Assembly: GCA_963978905.1 (NCBI GenBank)
Contig: OZ022257.1
Coordinates: forward strand, 55,508,873 to 55,572,872
Direction: 5' to 3'
Length of the DNA stretch: 64,000 nucleotides
Source: Trichostrongylus colubriformis
Lineage: Eukaryota > Nematoda > Chromadorea > Rhabditida > Trichostrongylidae
Shown here: positions 35,701 to 46,147 of the stretch, piece after piece
How the letters are laid out: every line of letters starts with the position of its first letter
Numbering within the stretch: position 1 is the stretch's first letter
Translations under genes and position numbers: made by a program
Notes under the pieces: model-generated
Database searches by the model: none
Told to the model about the DNA's origin: nothing
What the model saw: the letters and a program-made list of their open reading frames with translations, nothing else

Positions 35701-38700
35701 AACCGCATAGGAAACCGTCTAAGATGTTTTTCGAACAGATTTTTCATTGTTTTTACTAGAAAGGTAGGTATGTAAATGAAAACCATGAACGTCTTTTGAG
35801 CCTATTCGACTCCACCAGTTACCAGAATAAAATGCACTTTGCGCACACGAGTGGATTGGCACTTAAATCCCTTAGGACTTAGGATTGGTTTAGGATTGAT
35901 GAGGAAAAACGGAAGACATGTTTTCTTTCAGTGAAATAGGAAATTTCAAAGCGATTAGTAGAGAAAGCGCGTCGAAAAGCGTGTATTTTGCTTTCGTAAC
36001 AGCCTTATTTGGTTGCATTTCAATCGTACGACTATCGAGGACCGAATAGCTGTGCAGTGCGGGGCAGCGTTGACGGCTTGCTGGGTCACCTGCTCTTGCT
36101 TTCCATTTCACGTTTATCAGGAAGCGTTAGTATGCAAAGGGAGCGCGTCATGATTGTGATAGGATACTCTACAGGTTTTCTACCGTTTTGATCCCTTCTT
36201 CCTTTGCCCTGCGCGCGGCTAATTCGGGGCGACTCCGATAGGGCGTAGTACGGTACCCGCGACACGCATTTGCACTAAGGCGCAGTTGTTCCACCTTTAC
36301 TGCTGCTTCTTCGTACAATCACCTTTTTCTCTCCTAGTCGGTTTCGCTAATTTAAGTTTTAAGGTTTGGTCTCACTATTTGGGTTCTCGTTCACCCACGT
36401 TAGAAAAAGGGCAACGGAGGGTGTGAGGCGAAGGCACAACATTTGCGTCCCAGTGCAAAGCCGTGCTCGAATAAAGCGCAGCGTTGAAGCCGCTCAGAAT
36501 TGTCGCTCATGGTAATCCACGAACGTTACTAGCTGGCTTAGCCCAAAAAGGGGTGTGCACCTGTTACGAAAATCACGTGGCCGCCCTCGGGGAGCGGCTC
36601 GCTGCGAGTACCACTGGCGGGGCATGGCAGCCTACAAGCGATGCAGTGTAGCATGCTGGAGGAGGCAGTGTGGCATGGGTGGAAGTGCAGAGTTAACGCA
36701 GCTACACTGTGCCGGGCTCCCAAGGCAATCGATTTGGCAACACGTACTGATGGCGCCGCGAGTGCGACGCCGCGGAGCAATTCTCCGTCATAACTACACA
36801 CAACCCCCCCCCCCCCTCAAAAAAAATGAGACGGCAGAACGAAGTACAACGATTTACCCACTCTGTCTATAGAAATGAGGTCATCGATTCTCTCACAAAT
36901 CGGTGACTCGTTCTCGTCATCTTCTGGAATCGTCGCACAGCTCTTCGTGGTTCCGGCTTCAAACGACGTTATTCGACTGTCCGGAGTGCCCAACAGAGGT
37001 GCGACTGGTGCACGATCTGTAAAAAATCAGTGAAAAAATAAATAATGCTTGAAGATTCCACGGAGTGTGTGGCACCGTGTGTCGGAAAAGTAGTCTTCAG
37101 CTCTGTTCTCCCACCCAATTACATTCAACTAATTCTCACATCTGGGTTAAATGGTGTTACTAAAATATGAGGTGATTCGACGATATAATGGACGGAGTTG
37201 ATAGCGAGTGCGTGGCCATAACCGCTATCACAACCGCATAGTAAACTGTTCAAGATGTTTTCCGGACAGATTTTTCTGTTTTTTACTTAAAATTAATAAA
37301 AACCATAAACGTCTGCTGAGCTTATTTGGACTCCTCCAAAGTGCACTTTGCGCGTACGAGTGTATTGGCACTTAAATCCCTGAGGACTGAGGTTTGATCG
37401 ACGTAGATGGCAATCTTCTGATGCGAGATAGATTTTTCTGTCATACGCATCAAACAATTACATTCTATCGATCGTAGAGCGCGTCGGCTTTCGGAAGAGA
37501 GCAAAAAAGAGCTTTACAACAAATCGCCGTTCGCCCCAGAAGGGTTGTTGTACATCCAGAAGGAGGAGTGGGTGGATTGGGACGTGAGGCTCTACAAGGT
37601 TCTCGGAACATATAGCGGCATTTCACACGTCTGAACTGCTATGTCTCCCCCCCCCTGCCCCGCTTGAAATCGCACAGCACCGCTACTTGATCATAACATC
37701 CTTTCGACCAACAATCGGAGATCTCTTTAACCCATAACGGACGGTGCGCCACATGGCCACGCAACCCATAACGGACGGCGGCGTTTTTGCGCCGTTTTTT
37801 AATCAAATCTTTCATCAATTTTTAAATTGAGTCATTTTTGTAACCTTTTTATGCAGTTGCTACTGATAAAAAGGTCATCACTGTGTAGTGGTATCACCTC
37901 ATGCTGTTATACGCGGTACTTCTCTCTACCTATTACTGCAAAAAAGTTATGCATTTCGAGTAGTAAGATGAGCGCGAGGGTTTCCAAATGGGAAACGGAG
38001 TCTACGGATTCTAATGGATTGTTGATTGTAACTAAAAACAATTGTTGTCATTTGTTTGTACAACTAGAAAGGATTGCATTTGAAGTTACTCGCATAATGT
38101 TTGTTGAAAATTTGCGCTGCACCGGTCCTGGAAATATATGTTATTCTTCAATACTTGTAGTGTATACGTGTAAAATTGTTTTTTGGAAATATTACAAAAC
38201 TAGATTTAAATGTTGGAAGTAACCATGTGGCGCACCGTCCGTTATGGGTTAAAAGGTTCCATGAATAGCGCTTGACCATCGCTCGAGTATTGTGTGGATT
38301 AGATAACAGGTAGCAAGTGGAAAGTGAAGTATTGAAAAAAAGAACGCGCTATAAATTAGGGCTGAGCTAAAACAGCAGTAATTCTAAAACAAAAAAAATA
38401 AACGAGAAGGAATGGTTTACATCGACTGGCATTCAAAGGCACGATGAGGGTTTTTCCTGGATGTGCACGACGTGGAGGTGGAGGACTGTCCGATGTGGTG
38501 ATACGTGGTAGTGTAGGCTGAAAAAGGGTAGAAAATGGGTGGAGCTCAAATTTTAATCCTCTCCAATCACCTCTCCCAACCCCGAACATCTCTTGCCACT
38601 GAACTTGAGATTCAGAAAAGTTATACGAAAACTACATATACGTGAACCAAGACCACTCACCAATGTTAGGGGCGGGATTGGGTTAGAAGGATGTGAAGCG

Positions 38701-40343
38701 GTTGGAGTGACGATAAGAGGCGTGAGAGTGTCGAATTCATCAACGCGAGCCAACATCAACGCAAAAAGTCCTTTCTGAAATTGCGTTTGTAACTGTTGTA
38801 ACAGCAGCATAGTACATATTAGGCTGAAAGAAAAGCTCTGGCCGACTTTCGCAATTCAACTTCGGGAGATCATAGCTCGGCTGAGATTGTAACTTTTCCC
38901 ATAATTAAGCACCATTCGATTTGCTTCCTTTTTAGCATTATTGTGTACATTTACGATCAAAAAAGTTAGTTCCAAATCACCATTCTTTCTGAATACATTG
39001 CTATTAAAGGACAACCGCGCTCCAGTCACTGGAAGAGGATTTGTGGAAAATGCGCTTGGGTATGGATGCTCCGCGGGCTTTGAAAACAATTAAAAATACA
39101 CCCATTTTTGGGTTTTCTCGAATCAAAGCCACTTGAGGTGGTCAACTAAGTTTGTTTGTTGAAGGCCAATACTTGTGGGTATCCGCTGCAAGTATGGGCG
39201 CTCATCTCTATCGGCCGTTTGAGCTAAAGTGATTTGATCAATTAAAACTCGAGCAACTCATTCTCATTTTTCACATTTTGAATCAGGGACAAAGTGTTTC
39301 ATCCCATGCGATACCCCCTCCCCTGGCAGTACACACGTTTGTGGTTGCCTTTGCTAAGACTCGACTAAACAGGGACTCGTGGAGTCATCCAAAAAGTGCC
39401 ATTTTCACAAAATCTTGAGATTTCCCCTAAAATTTGACAACCTTCTGGCATTCCAAGGAAATTATAGATTTGAAAAAAGCAGTTTTTGTCTATTTGAGGA
39501 GCACATTATGTAATTTGATTCAGGTTGACGCACTTTGAGATTTGAATTTGTTTTGTGATGCACAAACTTTCCGTACAACCGAATATTCAGTCAGTAATTC
39601 TGAATCCTTTGAAGATTATTCAATCCTTCTGGGGAAAAATGAGGAAACATCAGTAGTTTTCTGGAACGTCCCCCGCCGCTCTATTAGAAGATATAAACAA
39701 TGTGAGTTCTTTAAGAGGTTTCGCAAAGCAGTACTCCCATAAAAGTAGCGATTTGGAAAAAGATTAGAAAATTCAAATAACAAGCAATTCAGTGGATGCC
39801 CTGAATAATAAGCACTAAGTAAGATATCCGAAAAAAAACAATTTCTGCACTCGAAGCTGAGATTTCCCCGACGTTCAGCCACACAGAGCAGTGAAGAGTG
39901 ATATGATAAGAGGTGTGATACGGTATGAACTAGGTGCATAATTACAAAGTATCATGTGAGCAGCAGTAATGAAAAACGGGACAATAAAAATTATCTTAGA
40001 ACAAAAAAAAACAAAATTTTGAATTTAATGAATAGGCTTACATTTGCAAAATGAAAATAATACATTTTTTTCAGGAACAGAAAACGAATGGTGATACTAA
40101 CTAGCAAATGATCCACGGATAAAAATGCATGACAACTAATATAATGCTGTGATCGAGATGGAGAGTCTACGATAAGATCAGGACTGAAGTCGAGTAGTTT
40201 TCACAAAATGGCAAAAAAAAAAGTGGAAAAAATTTTTCTTCAAGTACCGTCGTGCATACCTTGCAAATAACATCACGGCGAGTGTATGGACTGCCAGGTT
40301 TTTTCTTTGTACGTGAGCAACAGAACATTATAGGCACACCAGA
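29727..40343 (-). CDS. Membrane protein gene, 3' part: juxtamembrane and Pro/Ser-rich cytoplasmic tail
   Basis: Exons in transcription order: 40343-40260, 38774-38661, 38517-38421, 37016-36862, 32790-32648, 31451-31363, possibly a 22-nt exon 31202-31181, 30070-29950, 29750-29727. Phases match at every junction. The first exon reads PIMFCCSRTKKKPG, a CC plus basic stop-transfer signature. The rest is hydrophilic and rich in proline and serine (NPIPPLTL, DSPPPPRRAHPG, VPQYSPPSLPR, SSTDSPIDTTGS), later acidic (EEESEAFDDA), ending FELMRRC. The tail would be about 280 residues. A 65-codon exon at 45673-45479 ends in phase 0 with FFTIVIFSAVILAVF; joined to the exon at 40343 it would make one continuous membrane helix, but exons at 44 kb lie between, so this link is inference. 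The protein family is not recognised; a receptor or adhesion molecule is the most natural reading. Confidence 0.65.
30127..30368. mobile_element. MITE, GTCACGAGGTCGAATTT termini
   Basis: The left end gggtgggagtcacgaggtcgaattt and the right end aaattcgacctcgtgacccccaccc are inverted repeats of about 25 bp around a GC-rich interior. A diverged copy lies at about 36545-36815. It lies directly upstream of the exon 30070-29950 of the minus-strand gene. Confidence 0.8.
30409..30588. mobile_element. PIF/Harbinger-like MITE with TTA duplication
   Basis: The element starts GGCAGCGTTCATACTTTGCG and ends CCAAAGTATGAACGCGGCC, flanked by TTA at 30406-30408 and 30589-30591. Internal gggcgtggctgc / gcagccacgccc extends the inverted symmetry. 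Termini, size (180 bp) and the 3-bp TTA duplication match non-autonomous PIF/Harbinger elements. Confidence 0.85.
31451..31533 (-). repeat. 42-bp tandem duplication spanning a 3' splice site
   Basis: Two head-to-tail copies each contain, on the minus strand, gaatttcag or gaaatttcag followed by TC(C/T)AAG. The copies therefore give two acceptors 42 nt apart (exon starts 31451 and 31493). Use of the outer one adds 14 codons in frame without a stop (SLRIDIGIHFDKNF). Confidence 0.8.
31916..32590. mobile_element. Palindrome built from two mariner 3' ends
   Basis: Both ends read GGTCTGTGCAGAATAAATGGCC inward and are flanked by TA (31914-31915, 32591-32592), as in mariner elements. Reading inward from each end gives a decayed mariner transposase C-terminus: on the minus strand 32217-31975 (PHLAYSPDLSLTDYH, then RW and GFYFGK) and on the plus strand up to 32519 (ENAIVDFINFRNPVFD, GFYFDK). 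The N-terminal two thirds of the transposase are absent, so this is an inverted duplication of a single end, not a full element. It lies in an intron of the minus-strand gene. Confidence 0.85.
33093..33804. mobile_element. Long-palindrome element interrupted by another MITE
   Basis: The left arm (tacggaaaaatgagttcctctgttacccatatacttatg, gagatacatacagc) ends at about 33215 and the family resumes at 33532 (agatacagctgctcaaggtgg through gcgtgaaattgtgcatgtggccc). The interruption is the element 33218-33531. The short sequence gatacannnagc occurs on both sides and may be the target duplication. Confidence 0.75.
33218..33531. mobile_element. MITE with GGGTGTGTACACTTATGTC ends, nested
   Basis: The left end gggtgtgtacacttatgtcgaat and the right end gtttgacataagtgtacgccc are inverted repeats. 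A second long copy (62797-63163) shares the interior (ggtctggtaccgtggaggtc, aaagtaaaagaaacgatagca, aaagggagtgttgcagtgtacgc). No transposase is encoded. Confidence 0.85.
34521..34948. mobile_element. Long-palindrome element, moderately preserved
   Basis: The left end ggcatcgtccacg and the right end cgtgcacgatgcctcc are inverted. The arms contain gcatgcaaagtttcacgtgaaaagtgagat and its complement, around a GC-rich centre with gtcgttcgccacag. This matches 60273-60703. Confidence 0.8.
35636..35900 (+). repeat. Dispersed direct repeat, partner at 37168-37400
   Basis: Both copies read cgacgatataatggRcggagttRa, then ataaccgctatcaYaaccgcatag, aaaccRtctaagatgttttYc and gcactttgcgcRYacgagtg..ttggcacttaaatccc. 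The ~1.5 kb spacing on the same strand suggests a duplicated element or an old segmental copy within the intron of the minus-strand gene. Confidence 0.7.
36545..36815. mobile_element. Diverged GTCACGAGG-family MITE
   Basis: It shares ccactggcggggcatggcagcctacaagcgatgcagtg and gatggcgccgcgagtgcgacgccgc with 30127-30368; the ends are worn and finish in a C homopolymer at about 36804-36816. Confidence 0.65.
37731..38248. mobile_element. piggyBac-type non-autonomous element
   Basis: It begins CCCATAACGGACGGTGCGCC and ends GGCGCACCGTCCGTTATGGG, a perfect ~27-bp inverted repeat, flanked by TTAA on both sides (37727-37730, 38249-38252). TTAA target sites with CCC...GGG ends are the hallmark of piggyBac. 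The first 14 bp are repeated internally at about 37767. The only open frame (37827-38222) resembles no transposase I recognise. It lies in an intron of the minus-strand gene. Confidence 0.9.
38253..38420. other. Intron sequence
   Basis: Short remainder of the intron between the exons 38517-38421 and 37016-36862 of the minus-strand gene; nothing further seen. Confidence 0.4.
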
Positions 40344-42510
40344 CTGTAAATATAATCAATCAGCAATAAAAATCGGCCAAAAAATCTTGGGCACGGATGC
40401 ACCATGAACATGCATCCACCACGAAATTGCTGAAACGATAACGCATCATTTGCGATACAAAATAACTTTATTAGCGAAATTTTTCGGATTATCTATTGAA
40501 CAAGGCGGAGTTGAAGGAAATATCGATTTTTCACACAAAGAAGATGCTTGCTTGATGAAAAAACAGATTGTTTTCCTCGGGCAGCATAAGTTCTCAAGAC
40601 CCTTCGATTTTGAATATGCTGTCGCGAATAAACCAAAAGCGGCAATAATTACTTCTACGGAACTGCATGAAAATGTTTTCATCATAATATCCCTCATCAT
40701 AGCGAGATGGAAATGAGAAGTATTGTCGAATGGTGTGTTGTCGTTTACGAATGCCGCTATATTTACTTCATCAACGGACTACAACCGTCATTAGAGGATG
40801 AAATTGAGGCATTTTCCTAGCCAAATTTCATGAGATCCATCAAGCAGAATTGAAAACCACAAAAACAGGGCCATAAAAATATTTTACGAGAGAAGAAAGA
40901 CCAAGAATATGAGTTCACTGAATGGGCTTATAGAGAATAATCCAAGGTAATGGTAAGCCTTCCAACGGGTACTGCCACTGTTGGGGAGGCCTATCACATG
41001 ATGGTGCCGTCAAGCATATGTCTCGCCCTGGAAACTAGCTTTGGGCCATATTCGTCTCCTGCCTCCTATATAATCATTCTACGATGTACTTTAATATTGT
41101 GCTGTTCCGAAGCCTCATGATTATCTGAAAATTATACAACGGCTGAGTCTCCAAGATATTTAAACTCAAAAGGCCCCTCAAATGTCTCGAAAGTTTTGAG
41201 AATATTTATGTGATATTTGGGCGTCTACCGCCTTTTTCAGGTCCTGCTCAAAGTTTTCTGCACCATACGTCTTTTGCAGGGCCTAAAGAAGGCATTAAAC
41301 ACCGAAATATCACAAACATATGCTCCAAACTTTTGAGATTTTTGAGAGGTCTTTTGAGTTTTTTTTTCGAATAAATATTTTGGAGTCTCAATTGTTGTTG
41401 AACATTCTACGATGTGTTCACTGCATCTCAGATCCACTTCTCAATTGCCCAGTTTCTCAACCTCGAAAGGGTAAAAGCTTTGAGGACTCAATCACAGAAA
41501 CATACAGAACCTCTCTCACTATCACTTCTACCGTAGATCGGTATCAGGGTTTTTACTGCTACAGCACACTCCAGATACAAAGGTTTTAGATGAATTTAAG
41601 ACAGGCAGTTACTTGATGAGATGAGACTTCAGAAACGAAAGAATAAGGAATGTGAGCTGAATCCGACTGGCATCATTTTATTTCTGCATATGATCAACAA
41701 TTTTGCATTTTGGGTGTATAACTAGGAATTTATTCATGACATCTGCATGTAACTATGATATATTTACCGTTGACATTAGAAACTTATAATAACAACAAGT
41801 AATTCTCTAACACTTTCCACATTTTGACAGCTTTTCAAACGGTGTCATGTATGTATGTTGATATCCAACTGAGGACAGTTTGAAAAACATGGCAAGATCC
41901 AAACTGAAACAGGATAATCATATATGCATTGCGCAAAGTACTCGTCACTTTGACGATATTCCCCAAGTAAAATGACAAAATGCATGTTCAAAGGAACCAA
42001 GAGGGGCAAGGGGAGAGAACTGCGAATGTATGGTTCCTGACTGAAAACGAATCTCCATTTCAGAAGAAGTGCTGTGTAGCGAAATTCGCAATGAAAAAGC
42101 GCGACTTGGGATCTTATCACAATCCAGTAGCACGGTGTTTCGTCCCGCAGATTATCAGCCGTTGCTGGCGCGGGTGGAACATAGTACGCGGCCGGCTGAT
42201 TTCGCCTCTATCCTTTCTGCAATCTGTCCCCGGCTAGTGAAGCAGAGTTGCGAAAGAGAAAAGAGTTTGGGACTCTATTTCTGAGGTCCTTCGCTGTTTC
42301 ATTTTTTTCCTTCTCTACCATTACTTTGCTGAGCATTCCTACTCTCATATTCCTGTAAAATTAACGTCTCGTGTCTTTAAATGAGTGCATGAACACCCGT
42401 GCATGTCGCCCCGCTGATCATCAAAAGACCTCCAGTTAAAGCCAGCACAGTCTACTTGCGTCCCTGTCGCAAGCCAGTAGTGCAGTTGTCTTTCCGGCCC
42501 TAGGAATAAC

Positions 42511-42602
42511 AGCATTTCGTTCCATCCTTGCAGAGCTTTTCTGAGACACCGGTCATGGTCTTGATGTTCGATTGACACTCCAAGGAGATCACATAGTTGC
42601 CG
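42511..42602 (-). CDS. Possible Cys-rich extracellular exon
   Basis: In the frame that continues phase 2 from the exon group at 43968-44680, this stretch reads GNYVISLECQSNIKTMTG and then KLCKDGTKC, ending before gttatt. The cysteine spacing suggests an extracellular disulphide-bonded segment. The acceptor (ccaaag) is weak and the donor unusual, so the call is tentative. Confidence 0.3.
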
Positions 42603-43091
42603 CTTTGGTCCGACTATCATTGCGATATAATGTGTTCGGCCCATCTGATTTTAAAATCTTAATCAAAACGGCCGCATATGTATGTTTCGATTGCCGAAAG
42701 AGTATGCAATTATAGAATCCCTTTCGCGTGTATCGGGGTACTTCGTCGTCAAGTAACTACTACTGCAAAGAATGCCACGACACAAAGTTACATAAATATC
42801 GATCTGATTCCCAAGTAATCATCTAGTTAGTCTGGGAAAGTATCAACACAAGGCAACAGCAGCAACGGGACGAGAAAAGAAACCCTTCTGCCCCTCAATC
42901 GACGAGATAATGCAGAGCTGTTAAGCGACAGAAGGCGTTGGCTGGGTCTGAAAATGCGCAGGCCGTCAATAAACAGCCACACATAAAAAAGAATGGTTAG
43001 TGCATTTTTTATCTCATGAGAACCCTAGGGGATAATTTGTAAACTCCGTCTTTGGTGTCCTGAATATGTCACGAGTGAGTCGAGGACATTC

Positions 43092-43448
43092 TAAACTGTT
43101 CGAAAAACTCCAAAACTTTGATCGTACAAACTCGATCGACTTCCTGTCGATCGTACAAAATTTAATTTGATTTTAAATTTAAATTCGTTCTCGATGTCTT
43201 CGGAGAACTTCAAATTCAGCTTTACTTTTAGGATGAGCGAGTCATCGAAAGAGACCATTTAATACTTCATAAACTGTTCGAAAAACTCCAAAACTTTGAT
43301 CGTACAAACTCAATCGACTTCCTGTCGATCGTACAAAATTTAAATTGATTTTAAATTTAAATTCGTTCTCGATGTCTTCGGAGAACTTCAGATTCAGCAC
43401 TACTTTTAGGATGCAGCGAGTCATCGAAAGAGACCATTTAATACTTCA
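43092..43448 (+). repeat. Two-copy tandem repeat, 178-179 bp unit
   Basis: Copies 43092-43269 and 43270-43448 differ at only a handful of positions. Each unit itself contains gatcgtacaaact and its partial inverse cgatcgtacaaaa around cgacttcctgtcg, and an ATTTAAATT palindrome. The high identity indicates a recent duplication or a collapsed satellite. Confidence 0.9.
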
Positions 43449-43967
43449 GTAGGACCTCGCTTCCTTATACATAGCTATTTATATGATAACTCTATCTCCG
43501 CACTGACGCAGGAAAGCTCGCCATCGGAGACTTGTGTCTAACGTAAAAATTCTGGTCAATAGTGACCCACCCTAATCTTACGTCCCATCAAGGATCTCTA
43601 CCCACCCTTTGCACTCAGCTACCCAAGAATTCAAATTCTACTTCTCAGTGGATTTTATCTGTCAAGTTGAATGAAAGGTTTAATAGCTGCAATGATCGTT
43701 TCTTCGAAAAAGTGATTTTCTAAAATAAATTGAATTCTTCATAAGAAGGATCAAGCATGACGAACATTTCCTATGAGACGCGCTTTTTCGGCCCCTGGTG
43801 AGTGATCATGGTGAAAACCTCGAAGGCTGTTGTCTGCAACCCACACAGTCCTTTTTACTCTATTTAGTTTTATCGATTACAGAAATAAAGTCAATAAAAA
43901 TTGAATGAATAAAATAAAACGAGGAATGGATTCAAACAGCCCAGCGGCAGGGGTGGTGTGTGCCTAC

Positions 43968-44680
43968 TTGCAACGAAATCGTAATTCGTCCATAAGAGCC
44001 ACACGTATTGTGTCACAGCCAGCAATCTGTGCACTATTCAACTTTGAAAACGTTGGCATAATCCCCAAAGGGCCGATTGCGCGATTTCCATGGGTTATAT
44101 TGCCATCAAAAGCTTCAACGATGAATGGCAAGTCCCGTAGGGATTAATCGGACCTGTCATTCCACCTCTTCCCTCTCCGTTGACGAAAAAAGTGAATTTC
44201 ATCAGAGGAAGGATCGCTGAATTCAATCGAGGAGTGTCCTGAAAACATGAAGAAAAAAGCAAGCGAGAAAGAAAGAGGCGACAGTTGAGACGAGCGGAGA
44301 TCTCTCGAAATCCAATTATCGTCTTCTTGAGGTCCGAGCGCCCGACAATTGACCTTCCTAAAGGACAGCTCGGCACAATAACCCTTTTGATGAGTGCCAG
44401 AGATGCCTATTTCGCCACCAGTAAGCTTTGCAAAAGTGACAACTGCACCGGGACGAGAATTAATGAGCTCTAACGAGACTTTCGGAGAAATTGAAATCGG
44501 CGTTAAAAGGCAGGAAGAGTAACTGTTGAGCGACGACGAGTAAGCTGTGCGTGGAATTCCCACGAGTCCATTGAGATTCAGCGGAGGACGTTCAAACAGC
44601 GTTTCGGCTGACGTAGGGCCAATGGCAATAAACTCGGCTGCAGACGATGAACCGCTGCCGTACCAGGTCCATGGGGAAAG
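43968..44680 (-). CDS. Three coding exons of an unrecognised, probably extracellular protein
   Basis: Exons 44680-44354 (109 codons), 44238-44154 and 44112-43968 join with phases 0, 1 and 2. The first follows atggcag and reads SPWTWYGSGSSSAAEFIAIG, then RPGAVVTFAKLTGGEIGISG and GYCAELSFRK. The second reads DTPRLNSAILPLMKFTFFVN and the third AFDGNITHGNRAIGPLGIMP, then GCDTIRVALMDELRFRC. The intron between the second and third is only 41 nt. There are three cysteines and no membrane helix. The composition suggests a secreted or extracellular region. The exons lie on the same strand between 45673-45479 and 40343-40260 and may belong to that gene or be nested within it. I do not recognise the family. 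Confidence 0.55.
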
Positions 44681-45478
44681 CTGCCATTTCGAATAGAAAA
44701 ACAAATCAGGACGGGCTCAGTCTCTAATGGATTACCAATACGAGCGAGGCGGTGGGAAACTCCACGAATATCATAGGAAAGAGGAAAAAGAATGGGGAAA
44801 GAAGTAAAGGGCCACGCTCAACCCTAGAACGTCTTGTTTTCGTTAGAAGGGACAGGATCGGACAAGTTGCAAAAAATTCACTCACCTATACCGGTGTGTA
44901 TAAACCAAATATGAGCCTCCAGCTACTAATGAAGCTCAACTAGGTCATCTCTGAACAGCCGAGCCGTGCTGATTAGCCATAACTGCATAACGGGATCGAT
45001 CTCAGGCGAATGTTAAGCAAACAAAACAAATAAGCCGGAAGCTCCGCTTCGTCATGCGTAAGCTGTAGATGGAAGGTTTATTCCACAATTGGCTTTTCAC
45101 ACAAGATTTTTCACTATAAGAAAGATTTCGATCATTCCTTTCCAGATGAAGTAGTCTGTGATGACGTTATAATCAGAAGCGCCTGCTGAATCAAGTTTGC
45201 TTCCTCCGAGACACTGCTTTTTTATGAACCAAACTTGGGTGCATGGCGCATTTCAGAGGTTGCTAAACAACGACTCCTCATTTTCTCCCATGTTGTACTG
45301 CAAAAAAGCTTCTCAACAATGAAAACCTTTTGTTAACGTCGAAATTAATTGCGAGAGTGGAACGATTTTTATAATTAATGTCTGCATTAACCTTATACAC
45401 ATTTCACATTACCAGGCGGCAGAAGACAAATGCATGGCTTATCAAAACAAAAATTGAGCTGAAGTAACGACAACTCAC

Positions 45479-45673
45479 AAAAACCGCAAGGATGACAGCG
45501 CTGAAAATGACAATGGTGAAGAATGTCTTCGGAGCTATTCGAAGTTGGGCTATTGAGAAATTGGAAATCGCCATGAAACATGAGCCAAGCCATTCCCGCA
45601 GATCCATCATCGCCTTAAAATCGTCCATTAAGCCCGTCGAACAAACATTAACGGAGCTGACCTTGAAGTGTCC
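45479..45673 (-). CDS. Exon with membrane helix, minus-strand gene
   Basis: The exon follows cacgttag, is open for 65 codons and ends before gtgagttg in phase 0. It contains MDDFKAMMDLREWLGSCF and ends in the hydrophobic FFTIVIFSAVILAVF. The helix would either be completed by SGVPIMFCC of the exon at 40343, giving a type I protein, or act as a signal anchor for the exons at 44680-43968. Both joins keep phase 0, and only transcripts can decide. Confidence 0.5.
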
Positions 45674-45975
45674 CTAACGTGATAAAAAATTCAAAAATAG
45701 AAACATACGAAACAAAAAAAATCTCAAATGTGAACTGCTTATTGCAGTCAATTTAGAACACTTTCAAGAACTTTGAAACCGAATTTCCAGTATGATGAGA
45801 TGCTCTAGAAATGGAGTGGTAAACCCATTCGTGCGTGCAATTCGAGGAAACCTCGTTTTTGGATTATTTTGATATAATAAAAGACCCCCTCCCGAGGTGT
45901 AGACAAGACGGTGGTAACCTGATCGGTTGGTCGTGAAATGACGCTCGGAAAGGAATTCTTCCTTTTTTTCTTCAC

Positions 45976-46147
45976 CGCTCTTGAAATGCATGCAAATACT
46001 ATTCGATAAAAAGAAAGCTGCCAAAGAGTTCTCAGGAAGTACCACCCAATTTATCATGATCGAGCCCTGCGATCTCGTGCCGGAACAGGACGCGTTCATC
46101 GCTTCAAAACAGCTCTCTGTGGAGACACAAAAACTTCCAGCATGCAG
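45976..46147 (-). CDS. Putative Cys-containing exon upstream on the minus strand
   Basis: The exon follows ttttgttag and reads LHAGSFCVSTESCFEAMN, then CSGTRSQGSIMINWVVLPEN and CMHFKSG before gtgaag, leaving phase 1. Five cysteines suggest an extracellular segment. It does not match the phase-0 start of the exon at 45673, so an exon between them is missing or one boundary is wrong. Confidence 0.4.

Noticed and set aside
40446..40716. Overlapping 84-88-codon frames on both strands
   Set aside because: Neither has splice-site logic or recognisable motifs. AT-rich sequence of this kind often leaves both strands open.
42345..42420. Possible GPS cleavage motif (GCSCTHL) on the minus strand
   Set aside because: The surrounding spacing of tryptophan and cysteine does not fit a GAIN/GPS domain, and the frame lacks acceptor and donor sites.
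44095..44154. Read-through of the exon 44238-44154 to a stop (GPINPYGTCHSS...)
   Set aside because: A 41-nt intron with consistent phase leads into a much longer protein-like frame, and no minus-strand poly(A) signal follows the stop.
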